Part shown: positions 1 through 8,788 of the stretch, piece by piece
Layout of the letters: each line of letters starts with the position of its first letter
Numbering within the stretch: the stretch's first letter is position 1
DNA from: Plantago elongata
Lineage: Eukaryota > Streptophyta > Magnoliopsida > Lamiales > Plantaginaceae
Direction of reading: 5' to 3'
NCBI GenBank assembly: GCA_036897095.1
Contig: JAYMSP010001002.1
Span: 1 to 37,729 of the forward strand
Length of the DNA: 37,729 nucleotides
The notes under the pieces: model-generated
The model's input: only the letters and a program-made list of their open reading frames with translations
The model's database searches: none
What the model was told of the DNA's origin: nothing
Translations under genes and position numbers: made by a program

Positions 1-121
1 TTCTCGAAGCTTTTACCAACCAAGCATTGTCCGCCTTAATGGAAGTGGCCGTGGCGATAGATTCCAAGTTATTCCTACAAAACAAAGGAAGAGCGATCTG
101 GAGCTTAGTCTCATTCGCCAT
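1..121 (-). CDS. Possible 5' end of an unidentified gene, cut by the window edge
   Basis: On the minus strand an ATG at 121-119 opens a frame that stays open for 40 codons to the left edge. It begins M-A-N-E-T-K-L-Q-I-A-L-P-L-F. The start ATGGCG is a favoured plant initiation context, and the codon use looks like coding DNA. I do not recognise the protein and see no signal peptide or domain in the visible part. Two plus-strand frames are also partly open here, so the strand is not certain. If real, this gene and the TFIIIC subunit gene to the right lie in the same direction, and 122-900 would be its upstream region. Confidence 0.3.
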   Translation of the reverse strand, partial: MANETKLQIALPLFCRNNLESIATATSIKADNAWLVKASR

Positions 122-936
122 TAGATTAAAAACGCATTATAGTAAGGCCTAATCCGAAGGTAAACTCTCTCCCGACTCTTCCCCGATCGTTTCAACTTTT
201 ATGCATAGGTAAAATTAGCTGAGCTTTTTGTGGATTTCCTGTTTGTTGTCAATTATTCTGCTATGCTATCTTGATAATAGAGAGCTATTTTTGTCATCTT
301 CAACAGCGTTTTTTCATACTTGATCGTATGTTTCATTATGTTAATCCTCTACAAGTGTTCTCAGCAAACTCTAAAAACTTCAACACAGAGATGTACCTCA
401 CAAAAACACAAGAAAAAACTACAGAGATCAACAAAATTAAACTACAGAGAATTGGGACTAGAGTAATAACATCAGACTTCGACGGTTGTTTTTTCTTCCA
501 AACTTGAGTGGGTTCGAAAGTAACAACACTCATGTATATTTTATGAAAAGGGTATACTTTATCGTATTTTTTGTAAGAGGGTGCAAACAGTACAAGTTGA
601 ACATTTGGTTTTAGCTTTTTAATGTGTAATTTATTTTCTCACTTCCTGCATATAATCGGAATTGTCCATGAATGAGTTAGAAATTAGAACTATGTATTGT
701 ACTAGTAATTGATGTTACCAAGGTCTAGGTAATGGAAATTGAATAGAGTGTGACAATGGCACAAACTTCATAATTTATGTAAAACTCACGTATATCAATT
801 TGATGAAAAAGAAAAAAATTAAAAAACACGCTAAGATTCGATTCTATGATTTCAAAAAATATGAATAAAGAAGAGATGAAAGTATGAAACATATTGGAAA
901 GTAAGATCCATGCATTTTCGGGCTGCTTTGTTAAAG
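122..936. other. Intergenic DNA with no convincing gene
   Basis: Short open frames here (271-507 plus, 336-533 minus) have no recognisable protein and overlap a dispersed repeat, so I do not call them genes. The stretch would hold the promoter of the putative left-edge gene and the region downstream of the TFIIIC gene. No clear TATA box or terminator can be assigned. Confidence 0.5.
322..450 (+). repeat. Diverged direct repeat, copy 1
   Basis: About 120 bp that recurs in the same orientation at 3858-3975. Both copies contain TCAGCAAACTCTAAAAACTT followed by CAACACA, then a CACAAAAACA block and a GAAAAAACTACAGAGAT block. Copy 1 carries an insertion of roughly 10 bases between two of these blocks. 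The pair brackets most of the TFIIIC subunit 6 gene. No terminal inverted repeats or coding potential are visible, so its class is unknown. Confidence 0.6.
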
Positions 937-987
937 ATCCAATCCGCTAACTACCTTGATGGTCCTCCTTTTTATAATCGTAATAGA
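937..987 (-). mobile_element. Helitron 5'-end fragment
   Basis: On the minus strand this starts A|TCTATTACGATTATAAAAAG and continues to a GGTAGTTAGCGGA block. The same start and block occur in the Helitron at 24191-24589. Only the 5' end remains; the 3' hairpin and CTAG end are missing. It lies about 40 bp downstream of the stop codon of the TFIIIC subunit gene, probably within its 3' untranslated region. Confidence 0.5.
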
Positions 988-1026
988 TGTATACTATCAT
1001 AACCCGTTGGTTTGTTACACAGACAA

Positions 1027-2985
1027 TTAGTCAATTACCAGTTTGGCTGGTGGCTTTGCATCTCCATTCGTAGAGTCTTCCAAAACTCGATTGAACTTTA
1101 GAACTTTATGGAGACGAGCTACTCCTTTGACAGTTTTCTCGGGGGGTTGCTGAGGGTCTATTATGCCTACTCCTGAGAAAAGATTGGCATCTGATTGTCC
1201 TGTTTCTTGGTGAACAACAGGAGTCGCCTCTGCAAAATGAAGCACGCATCATATATATAACCACGATTCAGCTATGTTACAAAACATAAATTATCCGTCT
1301 AGTATAAACAAAATTAGTAAACATATCGATTTACTTAGTTGAACAAAATATAGTGGCTTATGGCACTAAATCAGCATTTGCAAATAGTATCGCACATCCA
1401 CATGAAAGATACTACTGGTATTGGTGTTCATTACCCAAAAATAACACTATCTAGAATTTAATTGTCTAAAGGAGTCCAAGACGCAATGGAGTATTTGACC
1501 GTTTCATAAAGGCCGAAACTAAATGTAGAAGCACGCAAATAGATATTTAAAACCAGCAAATAATATGGGATTTATGATTTTAAGTGTGCTCACCGCGTTC
1601 ATTGAACAGAAGGCAGGTTCCTATAGTTTCTTCATACTCTCCAACCTGGTTGAGGCAACACAGTACAAGGATTATTGGTCTACCACATAACAAACAGAGT
1701 AGTAGTTGCTAACTTGCTGTAAGTAATAATCACTGAATATCAAGAACATGCAGGTACGAATTCATTTGTGAGACAACGAATATTCCATTTCCGATTTTGA
1801 ATACTGATGATCAACAAGCTGCTCTCTGCCTCAGTATGAAAATTTTGATACACTATGAGAGTTGAGCTTAATGGACAAAGTGGCAATCCACAACAATTAT
1901 TCCTCGCCTTATAATGCAACTACATGTATTTCTCTAGCTCAACAAGCAATAGAACACTCACAAAAAATCTATAATTAACGAGTAAACCATGAATTCTAGG
2001 AAGCTCATGTTCGATCCCTATATCAAAAACAATAACCAGGGAGGTATGGTAATAACATTAATTGCACTAGATGTTCTGGTGTGATCAATGCAAACGGTAT
2101 CAACAATATATGAAATCCTTTCACATTTTTCCAACCAATGAAGAAAAAATAAGGCACCAACAACTCTCATTCAGAACTGAAAATAACAATCTAGAAGAAT
2201 GTTCTAGCACTGCATAAAAAACATCTAATTTCCGGTCCTATCATACCAGCTTAATTTTGTTATCAATCGTCAGAATGGGGTTGAGTGAGTCCAGGCCCTG
2301 CATTATTAATTCAAAAATCAGTGAATATATGATTTGCACGCTCAGAGTTCAAGCCAGAGTTTCCGGCAGAGAAAAGACCCAGGCTATAGCGAAAGCTCCT
2401 TGTACTATATTTATACATTTCAGTGCCAATATCACAGAAAAAACAAAAGGTTGGATGACTCTTTGGGCAAGATACTTATTTATTATGAAAGTTGAGAAGC
2501 CCCACAGGTTTGGCGAAGTGGTTAAGAAGTTACATTTGCATGAGCAAGATCCAGGTTGAATTACCCTTGATCCAAATCAAGGGGTATAGTTTCCCTTATA
2601 GTCTTGCAAAAGTAAGTTTGCATTGCCCAAAAACAAACTAAGAAAGTTGTGGTATCTACTTAATCACCGGCAGGTTTTATATATTAAAACAAGGAAAACT
2701 ATAGTTGTTATCTATTTTCATCTCCTATGTTCAGAAGTAAAAACAATTTCCCTTGGTGTCGAAGTTTTTCAAGCAGGTATAGAACAGAAAATAAAGCCTC
2801 TAGAATCCAGTCAAAATATTACAGACAGCTGAGAAGTTAAGATCATACTAGAGAATGTATGGCACGTTCAAGGGAATGTCGATGTGTTTAGAAATGTTGT
2901 CCAAGTCAAGAAGAACATACTCTTCTTCTTCCTCAGCTTGTCCTTCCAATTCATGCATCTCTTGTAAAAAAGACTCTTTTCCCAT
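1027..2985 (-). CDS. GTF3C6: TFIIIC subunit 6-like protein (general transcription factor 3C polypeptide 6), with a damaged exon junction
   Basis: A small subunit of TFIIIC, the nuclear factor that binds internal promoters of tRNA and 5S genes for RNA polymerase III. Coding exons on the minus strand are 2985-2849, 2297-2247, 1645-1594 and 1229-1027. Exon 1 begins M-G-K-E-S and carries an acidic run and the E-E-Y-V-L-L-D-L-D motif. Exon 2 encodes G-L-D-S-L-N-P-I-L-T-I-D. Exon 3 encodes V-G-E-Y-E-E-T-I-G-T-C-L-L-F-N-E, the family core. Exon 4 holds D-A-N-L-F-S-G and the basic tail ending L-V-I-D-stop. Junctions 2/3 and 3/4 are canonical and in phase. Junction 1/2 is not: the only GT donor leaves two extra bases (TA) after P-Y-I-L, and joining them to GGC makes TAG. 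Without that fault the product would be about 147 residues, the normal family size. Family assignment is from remembered conserved motifs; whether the gene works is open. Confidence 0.8.
2505..2625 (+). mobile_element. Possible tRNA-derived SINE relic in an intron
   Basis: An A-box-like sequence, TGGCGAAGTGG, lies at 2511-2521 and is followed by TTAAG, as in tRNA-Leu and tRNA-Ser. A degenerate B box, GGTTGAATTAC, lies at 2554-2564, 32 bases further on. That order and spacing fit a polymerase III internal promoter. No cloverleaf or acceptor stem can be drawn, so it is not a working tRNA gene. It lies antisense within intron 1-2 of the TFIIIC subunit gene. Ends are approximate and no target duplication was found. 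Confidence 0.4.
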
Positions 2986-2989
2986 ATTT

Positions 2990-4330
2990 TCTGCTTCGAA
3001 GACAGTAAATTTATTTAAATGCAATATAATGCTGACATTTTTACAGAAACAAACTGAGTAGACTTCCAAGTGACCCACGGAAAGATTATCAATCCGAAAA
3101 AATGACTCACTCAGATTCCCCTTCTATGTGCTCTAACCGTGAATCTCTGGAAAGTATACCCAGAATAATGTGAAATTTTAACCAAGTATACCACAATCAC
3201 ATGTTAAAACTAGTGCAGTAACTGATTTAGAAAGGCTTTTTGAGTAGCTGCAGGAAACAATAGGTACTCCACACAAACCCCAAGTTTCTTTTTCCAAGAC
3301 CAACACTAATACTTAAATTCAATCCACGGCCGTTTCACAAATTTTGCCAAAATATAAAATATTGGCCCATAACTGATAGCATATAGTACAATTATAACAA
3401 ATTAAACACAAAAGATCAATAGCCCATCTCTGAGATTAGGTTAACTCAATGTTTTTAGTTTTCTTATTCTTTTTATGAAAATCATATTCTCCTCTAGTTC
3501 AGGGAAGCTACTCGGTTAGAGAAGTGTAATTGAATAATTTCAGACACCTAGTTGATTCATTAACAATCTGATACTCATTCAGCATTGCAGCAAATAAATG
3601 AAAAGGTAGCAGTGAGATACAGAAATATCGATTGCGTATCACCACCAAGTAATATTACACATAACAGAAGCAGGTCATGGAACGCACGAAAGACGTAATA
3701 TACTCCGAGAGTAGTACCACAACAGCAGCTTAGATACTGGCCAGTGTTTTCTCATAGAATTAATTAACATTTTATAAAATATACGGCTTTCGAACAGATC
3801 AACATAGTTGCCATTTGCCAATTACCATCTCCTTCCGTGTGAACCAAAGAACTACTCGACCGTGTGTTTCGTTGTGTTTATCTATCCTCTAAAAGTGTTT
3901 TCAGCAAACTCTAAAAACTTCAACACACACAAAAACAGAAGAAAAAACTACAGAGATGAACCAAATTAAAATACTAGTAGAATTCTACACATGACATATT
4001 GCACGTTAATCAAATTCAGTCTAAAGCCCTAACCAAAACAAGGAACATGATGAACACACAGATGGGCAATAATACAAAATTTCGACAACACAATGATTAG
4101 CTGCAGAAAAAAAAAAACTAAATTTGGTGATAGAAATGAAGTTAATAATTGAAATAGATTCTACCAACAAAATCAATTGGAAAGAGGAAACAAACAGAGA
4201 GGGCAGAGAAGTAGAAAATGCACCTTAAGGATTTGTAATTTGGGGACAGATAATTCCAATAATGAGATAACTCGTTCGATTTCCTTCTTTCTTTACGCAA
4301 TCACTTCAATTGCAAGGAATTTATACCCAG
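2990..4330 (-). other. Long first intron and probable 5' untranslated exon of the TFIIIC subunit gene
   Basis: A good acceptor (CTTCGAAGCAG) ends at 2991, five bases upstream of the start codon, so the ATG exon is not the first exon. A good donor, CCTTAAG|GTGCA, lies near 4224, making roughly 4225-4330 or slightly beyond a probable non-coding first exon. The intron between contains copy 2 of the direct repeat. No TATA box was assigned. Confidence 0.4.
3858..3975 (+). repeat. Diverged direct repeat, copy 2
   Basis: Partner of 322-450, in the same orientation, within the probable first intron of the TFIIIC subunit gene. The two copies are identical over about 20 bases (TCAGCAAACTCTAAAAACTT) and similar over about 120. 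Confidence 0.6.
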
Positions 4331-4399
4331 ATGGCTAGATGTAGTTTGAAGAATTACGCGGTGAATTAAACTGGGTTTTGCTCCTCTCATCACTGCCTT

Positions 4400-5449
4400 C
4401 GATGATGTGACGCCAGTCGAGACTTAACGATGATTTGTCTGAGCTCGTTAAGTTTACCTATTTCTTTTTTAGTCGTTTTGTTAATGATTTGATTTCGAGC
4501 TAGATTCGGTTAAGTTTTAGTACAATATTCACAATACTCGATCCGAATTGACTCGTACAACAACACTACACTTCCATTTCAGATTTTGCATGAAGATTCT
4601 TGTTTTACATAACTTTTCTTAGATTATTTACCATAACATATCTAAATAAAGTCGATATTATACATAAGTGAAGGTATACATATTTAATTTATGACGAATA
4701 CATCATCTATAAAGGATTATTAATTCAATAATTAAGTTAATAATTTAATGGCGTGGAAAAATATAAATTTTGAATCGGATTAAACTTGAACTTAAGTGAT
4801 ATAATTCGTGTTAAAACACACATATAGCATTTGATGAAAAAGAATGAGTCTAAGAATTGCAAGAAGAGTTGTAACAACATGCAAAGTTGACTTCAACAAG
4901 TACTCCAGCAAGAGCAGAAGAACCAACATAACTATGAATCTACAGTGAAATGTGAGTTGGTTGCATTCACTATTCAACCTCTATCGCGTTACATACAATT
5001 AAAACTAAATTAGCAATTAATTTAATTTCTAGTAAGACATTAAGTTAAAAGTGAAATAATTATTTAAAGCACCCTTCAAATTTAGTCACGGGACGAGATG
5101 CGCGCAAGGCACATACACAAGATGATCTCAAGTTTCATCTAACCTGAGATGGCCGTAATGGTCGGTTCAATCAATTTACACTGTATGTGGTTAATTAAGG
5201 TAATCTAAAACATTTTTAGAAATTGCATTGGTGATGGTAATATTTCCAAAGGTATATCGTGGACGCGACCTGTAGGGTAGGGTAAGCAATGGGCGATGAT
5301 AAAGGACACCTATAACATCACATGGATTGGTCCATTCATTTGTACCATTTCATAGTTTGGCAATTTGTCCCCTTCAATTTTAATGCTTTGTGCCCCAAAA
5401 CTGCCCTCTCCAGCAAAGCAAAATAAACCCTCCGCCATTAAGGATGAAT
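4400..5449. other. Intergenic DNA, nothing recognised
   Basis: AT-rich upstream region of the TFIIIC subunit gene. A 61-codon open frame at 4792-4977 (minus) has no recognisable features. No repeats with clear ends were seen. Confidence 0.4.
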
Positions 5450-5678
5450 GGGACTGATTGGCATGCGACTTAAATGTCTCGATTTAAATGTTTAAATAGT
5501 GATCGGAATTGTAGTGGGATTGTTAAAATTGTGTTTGATATAGAATTGTAATTGGATAGGATATTATAGGTTTGTTATATAGGTAGAGAAAAATGTTGCT
5601 ACAGTAGAGGCATCTCGATCTTCAGCATTTAAATGCCATAACAAACACAGGCATTTGGATGCTACTCCAATCAGCCCC
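5450..5678 (+). mobile_element. Harbinger-like MITE, family A, copy 1
   Basis: The left end GGGACTGATTGGCATGCGAC and the right end, whose complement is GGGGCTGATTGGAGTAGCAT, form inverted repeats. The interior contains several ATTTAAATG motifs and a conserved GTTTGTTATATAGGTAGAGA block. It is about 229 bp and has no coding capacity. Copies lie at 26634, 32776 and 33413. The flanking bases are no longer an identical TTA or TAA pair here. Confidence 0.75.
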
Positions 5679-5740
5679 TCAATTTTTTAGTTAATTAGTT
5701 ATATCTTTGCCAAGATCACCTTATGGATCAAGTCTAAATA

Positions 5741-5992
5741 GTTCTCCGTCCCTTCCATATAATAAGATACAGGTTTTTTCAATACTATTTTTAATACAGT
5801 TAATTATTTATTATTATAATATGAATATTAAATTAGTTAGTAGAAGTTTTTAGTTAATAGAATTACTTTTTAATTATAATATTAATATTAAATTAGTTAG
5901 TGGAAGTATTTTTTTACTATTTTTAAGACGTGTCTAATTTTGTAGAATATTTATAAAAATAATATGTATTTTATTATACGGAACGAAGGGAG
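5741..5992 (+). mobile_element. Stowaway-like MITE (Tc1/mariner)
   Basis: The left end contains CTCCGTCCCTTCCATATAAT. The complement of the right end is CTCCCTTCGTTCCGTATAAT, close to the canonical Stowaway terminus CTCCCTCCGTCCC. TA dinucleotides flank it at 5739-5740 and 5993-5994. The interior is very AT-rich and contains a 60-bp tandem duplication (5813-5872 and 5873-5932). It has no coding capacity, so its movement would have needed a mariner transposase elsewhere. Confidence 0.75.
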
Positions 5993-6311
5993 TACTCGGC
6001 TCAGTTGGTGTGTATGGAATTTCTTCCGCACCCAAAATACCTAATCTACCATGAATTGTAGACTATGTGAGTTTAACTCATTAATTCACTAGTTAATTGA
6101 TTAACTAAATTATGTTTTAAACATCAGCGAATAAATAAATTATAATCACATAATCGACAATTCACCTATAGCTTAGGTACGAAGAATTTTTTGCCCATGA
6201 GTTTGACTAGAATTGTTACACGATCTATAGTGTCGAATGTTGAAAATTTGCATACATACAAAATGTAATTAAAATAGGCTTATTCAGATAGTGAAGTAGG
6301 TACACTATACA

Positions 6312-6896
6312 CAGGCCCGGCCCTGAACTCTGCCGCATGGGACTCACTTCTTTTGAGGCCCCGGCCCAGGACCGTAACTAATATGTATACTTTTGTTTTT
6401 AAAAAAAAATTCTATTCTTCTCAGGATAGAAGACATCGTTTATTATTTCTCAGTTGTCAATATGTTAAGTATTAATAGTCGATTGAGAAAATTAAGCTTG
6501 AATTAATTGAGTAAAAGCCTAGAAGGCCAACTTTCTAAATTAGCTCGACATCTAATATGTAATTTTGAATCTTATTCTACAATTCTTTGTCTTAAACTAT
6601 TTCACTATTTTAATTTTGATTGCAAGTACGAGTTCGATCAATTGTATTGGAGAATCATAACTGGGGGCTTCCACAATTTCGGACCTAATTTTGAAGCTAC
6701 AATTTTCAAGTAACTATTCTTTTTTCTTTTAATGATTTATTCGAAAGATGTTCTTTGTATTCTATTTAAAATTTATTTTACCATATAAATTAATTATATA
6801 TGAAATTTATATTTTTAATTTTATAATATATATATAAGTATTCAAGGTCCATTTTCAAAATTTCACATGGAGCCTCATATTTTACGGGCGGCCCTG
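6312..6896 (+). mobile_element. Non-autonomous hAT element with perfect 8-bp target duplication
   Basis: The 585-bp element begins CAGGCCCGGCCCTGA and ends GGGCGGCCCTG, so both ends read CAGG(G/C)CCG inward. It is flanked by the identical 8-mer ACTATACA at 6304-6311 and 6897-6904. An 8-bp duplication and CAGGG-type termini are standard for the hAT superfamily. A 68-codon frame inside (6507-6713) shows no hAT transposase motif, so the element looks deleted and dependent on others. Confidence 0.85.
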
Positions 6897-6904
6897 ACTA
6901 TACA

Positions 6905-8005
6905 CACTTAACTTCTCCTCCTGAGAGTATAGCAGTGTTATCCAAGAACTCCGTGAATGCTAGCTCCCACTTGTTTATACTCTTTTATAAATCCCAACAG
7001 TACAAGAAAAAAATAAAAAATTAGTAATAATATTAACATAAAAATACCTTGGTTGTGAAATGTGATTCTCTTATTATTAAACTCCAAATTCCAGAAGACA
7101 ATGATCCTCTCCCGTGATTCTCGTTTGGTAGTTTGTAATATATGTCCCTCTCATCTCATATGTCCAATGTTTTACCACATTACTCGCTAATCCCAGTCAT
7201 AGTTGCAAATATTTGCAACATGTTCCATCCGTCTCGGTATTAAATGAGGTAACAAAATAGCAACGTTTTACAACTTTTATAAAAGTTACAACAACCGACT
7301 TCATAAAGTGAGATAGCCAGCCTTCCGATAATACGTCATATTTTATTCCCCACACGGCCACACCGCTCCAAACCTTTAACATGCACATAGACATGCTAAG
7401 TGGTTGTTCACAAGAATTGAGAAGCTACATGTCGCATTCACCCCTAAATGCTTCCAATCATGGAGTAATAATTCACTCCAGACTTACCTTTAACTCCACC
7501 ATTTTGTTGCATTTATGATCTATGATAGTTTACCAGACTGACACAGATTATTAATTAAACCAAATGTGATGTACTAAAACTGAAATCCAGTGAGAAGCCT
7601 ATCCTTGAAAATTGCCTTGTCCTATCCTGTAGTGAAACTTGTTTAAGCACCATCGTTTTCTTCTGGTAACTTCATATTATCTGTCAGTTTATATTTATGT
7701 TTTTGTTTGCAATGAAACAGAGGAAACAGAGTGAGCATTTTGTCTTCATTGTGCAAGAAGCATGCTTTTGCTTTCACGAGACTGCATCGTTCTTGTTGTC
7801 TTTTTCTTGATCGATTGCGATTGATGTGCATCAGCAGAATTGTTTGCATCATGCTTTTCGCAAGAAAAGATTCGATCTTTATCCTCTATAAGTGAAAACA
7901 GTTTATATGTTGATATGAGCTAGTAATATATACACTTGGTTAAGTCTGGCCTATAGTTTCATCGACTAAGTTTTTGTTTCTTTTCGTGTTTTCCAGGCCG
8001 AAAAG
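6905..8005 (+). promoter_or_regulatory. Upstream region of the GH127 gene
   Basis: No protein-coding gene is evident. A pyrimidine-rich tract followed by TTTTCCAG ends about ten bases before the start codon at 8006 and resembles a 3' splice site, so an intron in the 5' untranslated region is possible. An 18-bp perfect palindrome lies at 7202-7219. I could not place a TATA box or transcription start with confidence. Confidence 0.35.
7202..7219. repeat. 18-bp perfect palindrome
   Basis: GTTGCAAATATTTGCAAC equals its own reverse complement. It lies about 790 bp upstream of the GH127 start codon. It could be chance in AT-rich DNA or a dimeric protein site. Confidence 0.5.
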
Positions 8006-8731
8006 ATGAAGACTTGGTTGCTTTTCCAACTGATGTTACTTGTGTCTCAGTTAAATGGGTTTGTTCAAGGCAAGACGTGTACTAACAATGGAAAAATTGA
8101 CGACTATTTTGTGTCGCACACTTTGAGATACGAGTTGGAGACTTCCAAGAACGAGACGTGGAAAAAGGAGGTGTTTTCGCATTACCATTTGACGCCCACC
8201 GATGAATTGGCTTGGTCGGATTTGTTTCCCAGGAAGATGTTGAAGGAGGAGGAGAAGAACTCCTGGACAATGATGTACAGGCAGATTAAGAATTCCGGTT
8301 CAGTTCAAGGCCTGCTTAATGAAGTTCCGTTGAATGATGTTCGGTTGGATCCTAATTCGATGCATGGAAAGGCTCAGAATACCAATTTGGAGTATCTCTT
8401 GATGTTGGATGTTGATAGCTTAGTGTGGAGCTTTAGAAAGACGGCTGGTTTTGCGACTTTAGGCAAGCCGTATGGCGGGTGGGAGAGTCCTGACATGGAG
8501 CTTCGTGGTCACTTTGTAGGTTGGTTTCATTCATAAAACTGCAGTATATATTTTGCTGGTCTCTTCTAAAGTGAACATTACTAGTTCTTTTATGTGCTTG
8601 TGGTTAAGTTTGGGCTTATGTTTGTTTGGTAAGCGACCTGATAAGGTGAATGGTTGTCGATAATGTAACTGATAGCTGATAATGTTAGAGAGGTTATATA
8701 TCAACATAAGTACATAACTATATATATATTG

Positions 8732-8788
<57 letters not shown>

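Noticed and set aside
2511..2570. A functional tRNA gene
   Set aside because: A-box and B-box sequences are present, but no acceptor stem or anticodon arm can be paired and the B box is degenerate.
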